Shown: positions 41,886 through 50,384 of the stretch, piece by piece
How the letters are laid out: the number at the start of each line of letters is the position of its first letter
How positions within the stretch are numbered: position 1 is the first letter of the stretch
Assembly (NCBI RefSeq): GCF_015668195.1
Contig: NZ_JADPFC010000001.1
Location: 62,001-126,000 of the forward strand
Direction of reading: 5' to 3'
Length of the DNA stretch: 64,000 nucleotides
Source: Romboutsia_C sp015668195
GTDB taxonomy: Bacteria; Bacillota; Clostridia; Peptostreptococcales; Peptostreptococcaceae
Translations under genes and position numbers: made by a program
The notes under the pieces: generated by a model
What the model was told of the DNA's origin: nothing
What the model saw: only the letters and a program-made list of their open reading frames with translations
Databases searched by the model: none

Positions 41886-42548
41886 TTGAATAAACAGAAA
41901 AAGGTTGTATTAATAGTATTTATAACTGTATTTTCTATATCTACAACTATAATTAATAGAGGGTTAAAAGCTAGAGACAATGTATATGTAGTTAGTAAAA
42001 GTGACAAAGAAGAAACTAAAAATATCAAGAATGATGAACAAATGGACAAAGATAAAATATTGGAAAAAACGGCAAATAAAAATGATATAGATAAAAATAA
42101 ATCAAAAGAAATAAGGATATTTGTAAGTGGAGAGGTTAAAAATCCTGGGGTAGTCACAATTGAAAATAGTAAAAGGTTAATAGATGCTATAGACTTACTA
42201 GGAGGATTTACAGAAGAGGCAGATTTAAATAAGATAAATTTAGCGATGACTATAGAAGATGAAATGCATTATATAATACCTAAGATAGGTGAGGAAATAA
42301 ATAATAATAATGAAAATGCCACGCAAAATAATATTAAATCTCAAGAGGGAAATTCAAAAATTAATATAAATATAGCTAACGTAAGTGATTTGGATAAACT
42401 GCCTGGGGTCGGAGAGGCTACGGCTAACAAAATACTAAATTATAGGGAAGAAAAAGGCCAGTTTAAGAGTATCGAGGAAATAAAGAATGTAAATGGAATT
42501 GGAGATAAAAAATATGAAGATATTAAGGAGATGATTACTATAGAGTAA
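41886..42548 (+). CDS. comEA: ComEA family helix-hairpin-helix DNA-binding protein
   Basis: A 220-residue protein with a membrane anchor (about residues 5-24), an Asp/Lys/Asn-rich linker, a SLBB-type domain (IRIFVSGEVKNPGVVTI, about 77-130) and a C-terminal double helix-hairpin-helix (INIANVSDLDKLPGVGEATA, IEEIKNVNGIGDKK). This is the dsDNA receptor of competence-type uptake systems. It starts at TTG 41886 behind AAGGAGTGA. The rest of the uptake set nearby is ComEC at 55 kb. Confidence 0.92.
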   Translation: MNKQKKVVLIVFITVFSISTTIINRGLKARDNVYVVSKSDKEETKNIKNDEQMDKDKILEKTANKNDIDKNKSKEIRIFVSGEVKNPGVVTIENSKRLIDAIDLLGGFTEEADLNKINLAMTIEDEMHYIIPKIGEEINNNNENATQNNIKSQEGNSKININIANVSDLDKLPGVGEATANKILNYREEKGQFKSIEEIKNVNGIGDKKYEDIKEMITIE

Positions 42549-42648
42549 AATAACCATTAAATAAAACAATATTTAATATAAACTTGTAAATATAAAAGTA
42601 AAAATATGATATTATAATTATTATAAGATATAACAAGGAGAGATATAT

Positions 42649-43689
42649 ATGGAGATGTTAAAAAAACTTACAGATATGACTACTTCAGGGGGCTGAGCAG
42701 CTAAGATTGGACCAGAGGTTCTGGCATCGGTATTAAGTAAACTACCTAAGAATGAAAATACAGATAATTTATTAGTTGGACTGGAAACATCTGATGATGC
42801 AGCTGTATATAAATTAAATAATGATAGTGCTCTAATTCAGACACTAGATTTTTTCACTCCAATGATAGATGACCCATATATATTTGGTCAAATAGCAGCA
42901 GCAAACTCTTTATCAGATGTCTATGCTATGGGGGGAAAGCCAATTGTAGCTATGAATATAGTTTGTTTTCCATCATGTCATGATATGAATGTTCTAGCAG
43001 AAATATTAAAGGGTGGATTTGATAAGGTTAAGGAAAGTGGCGCACTTTTAGTTGGAGGACATACTGTAGATGATAAAGAACCCAAATATGGACTTTCAGT
43101 ATCTGGTATAGTTCATCCAGATAAAGTATTGTCTAATGCAACATCTAAAGTAGGTGATAAGTTAATTATAACTAAACCTATAGGTGTAGGTATATTAAAT
43201 ACAGCTATGAAAGAAGGATTAGTAGATAAAGAAGTTTCAGACAAAGTAATAGAAACTATGATACATTTAAATAAGTATGCAGCAATGAGTTTTGATAATA
43301 TAGAAGTTAGTTCAGTTACAGATATAACAGGATTTGGACTTTTAGGACATGCTCTAGAAATGGCAAAGGCATCAAATGTAAGCATTGAAATAGATTGTAA
43401 GGAAGTTCCTATATTAGAGGGAGCTGTCGATATGGCAAGAATGGGTATAATACCTGCAGGTATGTATAGAAATAAAGAATACATAGGAAAAGATGTCAGC
43501 ATAAATAATGTAGAAACTGAAATAGAAGATATACTGTATGATCCTCAAACATCAGGAGGACTACTAATTTCTGTAAGAGAAGAATTAGCAGATATACTAA
43601 TAAAAGATATGAAGAAAAATGGATCTATAGAGGCTAAAGTAATTGGTGAAGTTAAAGAAAAATCTGGTAAATACATAACTGTTATATAG
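42649..43689 (+). CDS. selD: Selenide, water dikinase (selenophosphate synthetase), selenocysteine-containing
   Basis: A 346-residue enzyme making selenophosphate from selenide and ATP, the Se donor for tRNA-Sec. ATG 42649 follows AAGGAGAG. Codon 16 is an in-frame TGA (42694-42696) at the active-site Cys position: SGG-U-AAKIG, where other SelD proteins have Cys plus a Lys three residues later. The frame then stays open to 43689 with canonical SelD sequence (QTLDFFTPMIDDPYIFG, VGGHTVDDKEPKYGLSV, DPQTSGGLL). A conventional caller would start at a later ATG and lose the first 71 residues, including the catalytic site. selA and selB follow. Confidence 0.95.
42694..42724 (+). promoter_or_regulatory. 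SECIS element of selD
   Basis: Just after the UGA, CCAGA (42712-42716) and TCTGG (42720-42724) form a 5-base stem with loop GGT. The loop lies about 20 bases 3' of the UGA, within the range used by bacterial SelB-binding SECIS hairpins, and contains a G as they do. Confidence 0.7.
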
Positions 43690-43696
43690 ATAAAAT

Positions 43697-43737
43697 TAAT
43701 ATGGAAATCATACCGTATATGATTTCCATATTTTATA
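43697..43737 (+). terminator. Terminator after selD
   Basis: ATATGGAAATCATA and TATGATTTCCATAT pair perfectly around CCGTA, followed by TTTTATATAT. The following 170 bases before selA are AT-rich with no clear element. Confidence 0.83.
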
Positions 43738-43910
43738 TATGAAAAAATTTTGAACAAAATACGCTAAAATAAATTAATAAAATAGCTAAACAAATAAAAT
43801 TTTTATTTTGAGAATATTATGTACTACATAGAAGGTGGGTTAGCTATAAAATAGAATAATATAAAATATTATTAAATAATTAGAAATTTAGAGCAAAGGT
43901 TGTGATTTAT

Positions 43911-45311
43911 TTGAACAAAAGAGAATTATTTTCTAAGCTACCTTCAGTTGATGAAGTTTTAAACCAAGAAGATATAAATAATACATTAGAAGAGTATCCT
44001 AGAAACTTAGTTATAGAGTGCATAAGGAAGGTTATAGATAGAAAAAGAAAAGAAATAATAGATATTAAGGATGACAAAAATAATATAAATTTAGATTTAA
44101 ATAATATAATTAAAAATATAAAAAATGAGATTAATATAAGCTATGCATTATCTTTAAAAAAGGTTATAAATGCTACAGGGACAGTGTTACATACTAATTT
44201 AGGAAGATCGTTACTTAGTGAAAGTATAAAAGAAGAACTTTGGAATTCCGCGTCTAGATATTCTAATTTAGAATACAATATTGAAAAAGGTCAAAGAGGT
44301 TCAAGATATGATCATTTAGCAGATACAATAAAAAGACTTACAAATGCTGAAGATGTATTAGTGGTAAATAATAATGCAGCAGCTGTACTGCTTGTATTAA
44401 GCACATTAGCTAAAGATGGTGAAGTTATAGTATCAAGAGGTGAGTTAGTAGAAGTTGGTGGCTCTTTTAGAATACCAAGTATAATGGAATTAAGTGGTGC
44501 AAAACTTTTAGAAGTTGGTGCTACCAACAAAACACATTTAAAAGATTATGAAGAAGCAATTAGTGAAGATACTAAAGCTATTATGAAGGTTCATACTAGT
44601 AATTATAGAATACTTGGATTTACAGAAAGTGTAGATATAGATGAGTTATCTATACTTAGTAAAAAGCATAATATACCTGTGATAGAAGATTTGGGTAGTG
44701 GAGTATTTATTGATTTATCAAAATATGGACTGTCTTATGAGCCTACTGTTTTAGATTCTCTACGAAAAGGTGCTGATATAGTTACTTTTAGTGGAGATAA
44801 AATGTTAGGTGGACCACAAGCTGGTATAATAGTTGGAAAAAAAGAGTACATAGATAAAATGAAAAAAAATCAATTAACAAGAGCTTTAAGAGTAGATAAA
44901 TTAACTATATGCGCTCTAGAAGCTACACTTAGAACTTATTTAGATGAAGAAAAAGCAATAAAAGAAATACCAACTCTTAGAATGTTAACCTATAAAATAG
45001 ATGAATTAGAAGAAAAAGCTAATAATTTATTAAATAAAATAAAAGAGTTAAAAATAGATGCAAAAGTGTGTGTAGAAGATGGTCTATCTCAAGTTGGGGG
45101 AGGATCTATGCCTTTAGAGACTATAAAAAGTAAAGTAGTCGCTATAACTCCAAATAATATGAATGTATCAACATTAGAAAGAAGACTACGATTAAGTAAT
45201 TCTCATATAATAGCAAGAGTGTATGAAAATAAATACATATTAGATGTAAGAACTATATTTGAAGATGAATATGATTTAATAATAAATGAACTTAAAAATA
45301 TATTTAAATAG
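43911..45311 (+). CDS. selA: L-seryl-tRNA(Sec) selenium transferase
   Basis: A 466-residue PLP enzyme converting Ser-tRNA-Sec to Sec-tRNA-Sec. Family motifs are INATGTVLHTNLGRSLLS, VEVGGSFRIPSIM and TFSGDKMLGGPQAG, the last holding the PLP Lys. Start TTG 43911 is preferred because the in-frame GTG 43902 lies almost on the AAAGG site; TTG start with a GTGAT-rich spacer is also used by comEA here. Followed by selB after 21 bases. Confidence 0.95.
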   Translation: MNKRELFSKLPSVDEVLNQEDINNTLEEYPRNLVIECIRKVIDRKRKEIIDIKDDKNNINLDLNNIIKNIKNEINISYALSLKKVINATGTVLHTNLGRSLLSESIKEELWNSASRYSNLEYNIEKGQRGSRYDHLADTIKRLTNAEDVLVVNNNAAAVLLVLSTLAKDGEVIVSRGELVEVGGSFRIPSIMELSGAKLLEVGATNKTHLKDYEEAISEDTKAIMKVHTSNYRILGFTESVDIDELSILSKKHNIPVIEDLGSGVFIDLSKYGLSYEPTVLDSLRKGADIVTFSGDKMLGGPQAGIIVGKKEYIDKMKKNQLTRALRVDKLTICALEATLRTYLDEEKAIKEIPTLRMLTYKIDELEEKANNLLNKIKELKIDAKVCVEDGLSQVGGGSMPLETIKSKVVAITPNNMNVSTLERRLRLSNSHIIARVYENKYILDVRTIFEDEYDLIINELKNIFK

Positions 45312-45332
45312 TATATAAGAGGGGAGATTAAC

Positions 45333-47222
45333 ATGAAAAATATAGTAATAGGTACAGCAGGTCATATAGACCATGGAAAAACTACCCTTATAAAAGCACT
45401 TACAGGAAGAGAAACAGATACTTTAGCAGAAGAAAAAAAGAGAGGGATATCAATAAACTTAGGATTTACATATTTTGATTTGCCCAGTAAAAAAAGAGCA
45501 GGTATAGTTGACGTTCCAGGGCATGAAAAATTTATAAAAAACATGCTTGCAGGAGCATCTGGTCTAGATATGGTTTTATTCGTAATTGGAGCTGACGAAG
45601 GTGTAATGCCTCAAACTGTTGAGCATTTAGATATATTAAAATTTTTAAATGTAAAAAATGGAATAATAGTTTTAACAAAATGTGATACAGTAGATGAAGA
45701 ATTTATAGAATTAGTAAAAGAAGATGTAGTAGAAAAGGTAAAAGGAACTTTCCTTGAAGATGCAGATATAATAGAAGTTGATTCTATATCTAAAAGAGGT
45801 ATAGATAAGCTTATAAATAAAATTGATGAGATAAGTAAAGATATAGAAGATAATGATATAAATTCACCTGCAAGGCTTAATATAGATAGAGTATTCTCTG
45901 TAAAGGGATTTGGAACTGTAATAACAGGAACACTAACAGAAGGAAAAATAAGTGTTGAAGATGATTTAATGTTATATCCTTCGAATATAGAAACAAAGAT
46001 AAGAAGTATTCAAGTTCATGGCGAAAATGTAAACATTGCTTATGCAGGACAAAGAACAGCAATAAATATATCTAATGTCAAAGTTGAAGATTTAAAAAGA
46101 GGAGATGTTTTAGGTGCAAAAAATTCCTTAGAAGAATCCATGATGTTAGATGTTAAAATATCTATTGTAAATCATTCAAACAAAAGCTTAAAACATTGGG
46201 ATAGATTAAGGCTTTACCACGGTACAAAAGAAATATTGTGCAGAGCAGTACCATTAGATAAAGAAATAATAAACTCATCAGAAGATGGATATGTACAATT
46301 AAGATTAGAAGAAAGTATAGTAGGTAAAAAGGGAGATAAGTTTGTTATTAGAAGTTATTCACCTATGGAAACTATAGGGGGAGGAACTATAATAGATACA
46401 AATCCTAAAAAGCACAAAAAATTTGATACGAAAGTTATAAATTCATTAAAGATAAAAGAAAAAGGCGATCTAAAAGATATATTAGAAGAGTATCTTAAAA
46501 AGAATACTGAAATCTATCCAAGTAAAAAAGATATAATGGCCTATATTGGAGAAAATGAAGAAAATGTAAATAAAGCTTTACAAGAACTTATAAATATGGA
46601 TAAAGCTATTTGTATAAATAATATGTATATGCATATTAATAAATATGAAACTTTAAAATCCAAAAGTGTAGACTTACTTACTAAGTATCATAAATCTTAT
46701 AGACTTAGAAATGGTATGGTAAAAGAAGAGTTTAGATCTAAAGTTGAAAGTAAGTTTAAGACTAAGGAGATGGACTTATTAATAGATAAGTTAAATAAAG
46801 AAAAAGTAGTAAAAGTAAATAATAATTTAATATCTTTATATGAATTTGAAGTAAGGTTAAACTCAAAGCAACTAGAAATAAAAAATGCTATAAAAAATCA
46901 GTTAAATTCTAGCGTAAATAAATCAGAAAACATATTAACAATAGATAATATATGTAACAAAAATAAATTTTATGAAGAAGTATTAGAATTCATGATAGGG
47001 CAAGAAGTAGAACAATTAGATGAAAAGTATGTTATGGATAAAGAATTATATGAAACACTAAAAAATAATTTGATTAATTATTTAAAAGAAAATAAAGAAA
47101 TAACTTTAGGTGAATATAGGGATTTACTTAATTCTAGTAGAAAAAACTGTGTGATATTATTAGAAAACTTTGATAGAAATAAAATAACTAAGAGAAAAGA
47201 AAATAGCAGAGTACTATTTTAG
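45333..47222 (+). CDS. selB: Selenocysteine-specific elongation factor SelB
   Basis: A 629-residue GTPase that delivers Sec-tRNA-Sec to UGA codons with a SECIS hairpin. G motifs are GTAGHIDHGKTTLIKAL, DVPGHEKF and LTKCD. Domains 2-3 are EF-Tu-like (VFSVKGFGTVITGT), and about residues 370-629 are winged-helix repeats that bind SECIS RNA. It overlaps neither neighbour; GAGGGGAGA precedes ATG 45333. Confidence 0.96.
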   Translation: MKNIVIGTAGHIDHGKTTLIKALTGRETDTLAEEKKRGISINLGFTYFDLPSKKRAGIVDVPGHEKFIKNMLAGASGLDMVLFVIGADEGVMPQTVEHLDILKFLNVKNGIIVLTKCDTVDEEFIELVKEDVVEKVKGTFLEDADIIEVDSISKRGIDKLINKIDEISKDIEDNDINSPARLNIDRVFSVKGFGTVITGTLTEGKISVEDDLMLYPSNIETKIRSIQVHGENVNIAYAGQRTAINISNVKVEDLKRGDVLGAKNSLEESMMLDVKISIVNHSNKSLKHWDRLRLYHGTKEILCRAVPLDKEIINSSEDGYVQLRLEESIVGKKGDKFVIRSYSPMETIGGGTIIDTNPKKHKKFDTKVINSLKIKEKGDLKDILEEYLKKNTEIYPSKKDIMAYIGENEENVNKALQELINMDKAICINNMYMHINKYETLKSKSVDLLTKYHKSYRLRNGMVKEEFRSKVESKFKTKEMDLLIDKLNKEKVVKVNNNLISLYEFEVRLNSKQLEIKNAIKNQLNSSVNKSENILTIDNICNKNKFYEEVLEFMIGQEVEQLDEKYVMDKELYETLKNNLINYLKENKEITLGEYRDLLNSSRKNCVILLENFDRNKITKRKENSRVLF

Positions 47223-47236
47223 ATAAGGGTGACAAA

Positions 47237-47911
47237 ATGGTAAATTTAAATAATGACTGGGACGAACTATTAAAAGAAGAATTTAAAAAAGACTACTATT
47301 TAAAATTAAGAGAGTTTTTAAAAAAGGAATATAGTGAAAGAATAATATACCCAAATATGCATAATATATTTGAAGCTTTAAAGCATACATCATATAAAGA
47401 TACAAAAGTGCTTATACTAGGACAAGATCCTTATCATGGTGAAAATCAAGCACATGGGTTGGCTTTTTCAGTGCAACCAGGAGAAAAAACGCCACCATCT
47501 TTATTAAATATATATAAAGAGTTAAATAGTGAATTAGGATGTTTTATACCAAACAATGGATATTTAATTCCATGGGCAGATCAAGGTGTATTACTATTAA
47601 ATACAGCTTTAACGGTTAGAGCTCATGAACCTAATTCTCATAAAGGGAAGGGTTGGGAAATCTTTACTGATGAAATAATAAAAATTTTAAATAATAGAAA
47701 AGACCCTGTAATATTTATATTATGGGGAGCAAATGCAAGAAGTAAAAAGACACTTATAACTTCTAATAATCATTATATATTAGAAGCTCCTCATCCAAGT
47801 CCATTATCTGCAAGAAGAGGATTCTTTGGATGTAATCATTTCTTAGAAACTAATAAAATATTAAAATCAATAGGTAAAAGCTCAATAGAATGGCAAATAC
47901 CTAATATATAA
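47237..47911 (+). CDS. ung: Uracil-DNA glycosylase
   Basis: A 224-residue family-1 enzyme that removes uracil from DNA. The catalytic Asp lies in LILGQDPYHGENQAHGLAFSV near residue 68, and the minor-groove Leu loop is HPSPLSARRGFFGC. It follows selB by 14 bases behind GGGTGA, so it is probably co-transcribed, though the functions are unrelated. Confidence 0.96.
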   Translation: MVNLNNDWDELLKEEFKKDYYLKLREFLKKEYSERIIYPNMHNIFEALKHTSYKDTKVLILGQDPYHGENQAHGLAFSVQPGEKTPPSLLNIYKELNSELGCFIPNNGYLIPWADQGVLLLNTALTVRAHEPNSHKGKGWEIFTDEIIKILNNRKDPVIFILWGANARSKKTLITSNNHYILEAPHPSPLSARRGFFGCNHFLETNKILKSIGKSSIEWQIPNI

Positions 47912-47946
47912 AAATAACTACACCTGTATAGGTGTAGTTATTTTGT
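47909..47946 (+). terminator. Terminator after ung
   Basis: AAAATAACTACACCT and AGGTGTAGTTATTTT pair almost perfectly around a GTAT loop. Confidence 0.88.
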
Positions 47947-48081
47947 TAATAAAGAATATATGATTATATATAAAGTCAATAAATATTTGTCAAAATATAA
48001 TTAAATATATAATATTAACTTTAATCATGCAACTTATTGTGAAAAAATTCATAATATATTTAATAAGAGAGGAGGTTGTAT

Positions 48082-48396
48082 ATGAGTATATATATATTAG
48101 ATTCAGAAAGAATAAAGTCAATGATAGATAATAATGAATTTGATCTTATTATAGATATTAGAAATGAAGAATATTACCTAAATGGTCATTTGCCAAAGGC
48201 TATAAATATACCAATGAATGAGATAAATGATAAGATAGATTTCTTAGCAGATTACAAGGATAAGAAAATATTATTATATTGTGGAATAGGAAGTCAAAGT
48301 AAAGCTGCATGTAAGGTATTAAGTATAAATGGATTTAATAAATTATATAGTTTATTTGGAGGGATAAAAGACTATAAATATGAACTTGAAAAATAA
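48082..48396 (+). CDS. Single-domain rhodanese-like protein
   Basis: A 104-residue rhodanese fold: DLIIDIRNEEYYLNGHLPKA (CH2A-like entry), then the active-site loop LLYCGIGSQSKAA with Cys near residue 74. Such proteins move sulfane sulfur or, in some cases, selenium. ATG 48082 follows GAGGAGG at 6 bases. It stands between the sel genes and tRNA-Sec, which makes a selenium-related role thinkable but unproven. It has its own terminator. Confidence 0.88.
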   Translation: MSIYILDSERIKSMIDNNEFDLIIDIRNEEYYLNGHLPKAINIPMNEINDKIDFLADYKDKKILLYCGIGSQSKAACKVLSINGFNKLYSLFGGIKDYKYELEK

Positions 48397-48417
48397 CGAA
48401 AATATTAAGAAGAAATG

Positions 48418-48476
48418 ATATAATAAGATGTGCTATAAGTATTGAGAAAACTTATCAAGCGCATTTTATTTTTGTC
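48418..48476 (+). terminator. Terminator after the rhodanese gene
   Basis: AATAAGATGTGC and GCGCATTTTATT pair with two G-T wobbles, with inner arms ATAAGT/ACTTAT, followed by TTTTT. Confidence 0.7.
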
Positions 48477-48545
48477 AAGTTTATACTATATATCAAAAAG
48501 GTTAAAATTAAAATTATAAATATCAATTAAAAAATGTAAAATCAA

Positions 48546-48620
48546 TATTATCTAATTAGATAATAGAATAGAAAATTCATAGTTTATAATTGAAACAAAC
48601 TATAAATGTAATTTTCTATT
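48546..48620 (+). repeat. Palindrome and long hairpin upstream of the tRNA-Sec promoter
   Basis: A perfect 20-base palindrome TATTATCTAATTAGATAATA (48546-48565) is followed directly by a hairpin with arms AATAGAAAATT (48567) and AATTTTCTATT (48610), plus inner arms ATAGTTT and AAACTAT. They lie in the 338-base gap 48397-48734, between the rhodanese terminator and the tRNA-Sec promoter. Function unknown; possible operator. Confidence 0.45.
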
Positions 48621-48639
48621 AAAATATATTGTATAAATA

Positions 48640-48668
48640 TTGTTAATAACATATATTTATGATATAAT
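48640..48668 (+). promoter_or_regulatory. Promoter of tRNA-Sec
   Basis: TTGTTA (48640-48645), 17 bases, then TATAAT (48663-48668) preceded by TG at the extended -10 position. Transcription would start near 48675, about 60 bases before the mature tRNA. Confidence 0.75.
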
Positions 48669-48734
48669 TACAAATTATTAAGGTGTTAAAAATACTTTTA
48701 TACAAATATGATATTTTTATTAAATGATTAATAT

Positions 48735-48831
48735 GGGGATGGATGAGTGCCGGTGTGCTCTCTAGTCTTCAAAACTAGTATGAGGGGTTAAGAGCCTCTT
48801 AGGTGGGTTCGACTCCCACGCATTCCCGCCA
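48735..48831 (+). tRNA. selC: tRNA-Sec (anticodon TCA)
   Basis: A 97-base tRNA including an encoded CCA. Acceptor GGGGATG pairs with CATTCCC; the D arm is a 6-bp stem GAGTGC/GTGCTC with a 4-base loop, a hallmark of bacterial tRNA-Sec. The anticodon stem CTAGT/ACTAG encloses CTTCAAA, giving anticodon TCA. A long variable arm (GAGGGGTTAAGAGCCTC) and T arm GTGGGTTCGACTCCCAC follow. Its presence validates the in-frame UGA of selD. Confidence 0.97.
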
Positions 48832-48836
48832 ATTTG

Positions 48837-48866
48837 TGAGAACTCTTATGAGTTCTTTTTTTATTA
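48837..48866 (+). terminator. Terminator after tRNA-Sec
   Basis: AGAACTC-TTAT-GAGTTCT hairpin with a run of seven Ts, six bases after the CCA end. Confidence 0.85.
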
Positions 48867-49191
48867 TAGGATTTTATAATATTACATTAAATGACTATTA
48901 AATAGATAGATATGAAAAAATTATAAATAAAAATAATTTTATATTTTATTAAATTATTTTTATTTATATCTTTTAAAATTCATACAATTAAATTATAATT
49001 ATCATTATATTTAATTTTAACATAATAAAAAAGTACAATCATTTATTGTATAAAATAAATAACAAGATTAAATAATGAAATTAATAATAAGTTAAAAAGT
49101 AGATTTATAAATTTTATGTGAATCTCATTATATAATTTAGTAGAATATATTTCTTTAAAATAATAATAAATAATTTCAGGAGAAATAAGAT
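48867..49191 (+). other. Very AT-rich gap with no recognisable feature
   Basis: About 325 bases of extreme AT content between the tRNA-Sec terminator and tcdA. Only a lone TATAAT (49131-49136), without a -35 partner, suggests the tcdA promoter. I see no ORF with a ribosome-binding site and no stable hairpin. Confidence 0.5.
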
Positions 49192-49899
49192 ATGGAAAAA
49201 AACTTTACAACTAGAACAGGTCTAATAATAGGACAAGAAGGTATAGAGAAACTAAAAAATTCAAATGTAATAGTATTTGGAGTTGGAGGAGTAGGCAGTT
49301 TTGCAGCAGAGGCTATAGCAAGAGCAGGAGTAGGAAATCTAACTATAGTAGACTTCGATGATGTAGATGTAACTAATATAAATAGACAACTTCCAGCACT
49401 ACATTCAACAGTGGGTAGAGATAAAGTTGATGTTATGAAAGAAAGGATACTTGATATAAATCCAGATATAAATATAAAAGCTATAAAAAGTTTATATAAT
49501 GAAGAAACAAGTGAAGAGTTGTTAAATGAAAAATATGATTATGTAGTAGATGCAATAGATATGGTTAGCTCTAAAATACATTTAATAGAAACTTGCAAAA
49601 AGAAGGGGCTTGAAATAATAAGTTCTATGGGAATGGGTAATAAACTAGATCCAACTAAAATAGTAGTTACAGATGTCCACAAGACAACTATGTGTCCACT
49701 AGCTAAGGTAATGAGAAAAGAGTTAAGAGATAGAAAAATAAAAAAACTAAAAGTAGTATTTTCAACTGAAAAACCAAGAGAGCTTAAAGAAAAAATAATG
49801 AATGGCAAAAAGGTTACACCAGGAAGTATTTCATTTGTACCATCTGTTGGAGGTCTAGTAATAGCATCTGTTGTTATAAATGATTTAATAAATAAATAA
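49192..49899 (+). CDS. tcdA: tRNA threonylcarbamoyladenosine dehydratase (TcdA/CsdL)
   Basis: A 235-residue E1-like ThiF/MoeB/HesA protein that cyclises t6A37 in tRNA to ct6A. The nucleotide loop is VIVFGVGGVGSFAAEAIARAG (split here as VIVFGVGGVG and SFAAEA), with DFDDVDVTNINRQ, the ATP Arg region and GSISFVPSVGGLV near the C-terminus. It begins TRTGLIIGQEGIEKL, typical of the YgdL/TcdA subgroup rather than MoeB. Single gene. Confidence 0.9.
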   Translation: MEKNFTTRTGLIIGQEGIEKLKNSNVIVFGVGGVGSFAAEAIARAGVGNLTIVDFDDVDVTNINRQLPALHSTVGRDKVDVMKERILDINPDINIKAIKSLYNEETSEELLNEKYDYVVDAIDMVSSKIHLIETCKKKGLEIISSMGMGNKLDPTKIVVTDVHKTTMCPLAKVMRKELRDRKIKKLKVVFSTEKPRELKEKIMNGKKVTPGSISFVPSVGGLVIASVVINDLINK

Positions 49900-49900
49900 T

Positions 49901-49940
49901 ATAAAAAAAGAAGAATGCTTTGTGTTCTTCTTTTTTTATT
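49901..49940 (+). terminator. Terminator after tcdA
   Basis: AAAAAAAGAAGAA and TTCTTCTTTTTTT arms around a 9-base loop. Confidence 0.83.
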
Positions 49941-49985
49941 TATTAAAAAAGTTATGTTTATATGTGGTTACAAATAAGTAACTAA

Positions 49986-50014
49986 TTGTTATAAGAAATT
50001 ATAGCTGATATAGT
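49986..50014 (+). promoter_or_regulatory. Promoter of the trxA operon
   Basis: TTGTTA (49986-49991), 17 bases and TATAGT (50009-50014) with an upstream TG (extended -10). Confidence 0.65.
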
Positions 50015-50047
50015 ATATTTATCAAAACAAAAAAAGGAGACAATACA

Positions 50048-50365
50048 ATGGCTAGAATAATAAGTACAGAAGAATTCGTCAATGAGGTAGAATTATCAAA
50101 AGAAACAACAGTGGTAGACTTTTTTGCAACTTGGTGTGGACCGTGTAAAATGTTATCACCAATATTTGAAGGATTAGAAGAAGATATGAAAGAAGATGCA
50201 AAATTTTTAAAGGTTGATATAGATAAAAGTTTAGAATTAGCTAGACAATTTGAGATACATACTGTGCCAACAGTTATAGTTTTTAAAGATAGAAAAGAAG
50301 TAGATAGATTAGTAGGATTTATACCAAAACAAAAGCTAGAAGAAACTGTTAAATCGCACATATAA
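50048..50365 (+). CDS. trxA: Thioredoxin
   Basis: A 105-residue thioredoxin with the redox motif ATWCGPCKM near residues 28-36 and the cis-proline loop HTVPTVIVFK near residue 75. It reduces protein disulfides in the cytosol. AAAAGGAGA precedes ATG 50048. The reductase gene follows after 19 bases. Confidence 0.96.
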   Translation: MARIISTEEFVNEVELSKETTVVDFFATWCGPCKMLSPIFEGLEEDMKEDAKFLKVDIDKSLELARQFEIHTVPTVIVFKDRKEVDRLVGFIPKQKLEETVKSHI

Positions 50366-50384
50366 ATATAAGAAGGTGAGTAAT

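Noticed and set aside
50376..50384. GTG 50376 as the start of the thioredoxin reductase gene
   Set aside because: It overlaps the AAGGTGA ribosome-binding site; GTG 50385 has proper spacing and puts the FAD loop at the usual distance from the N-terminus.
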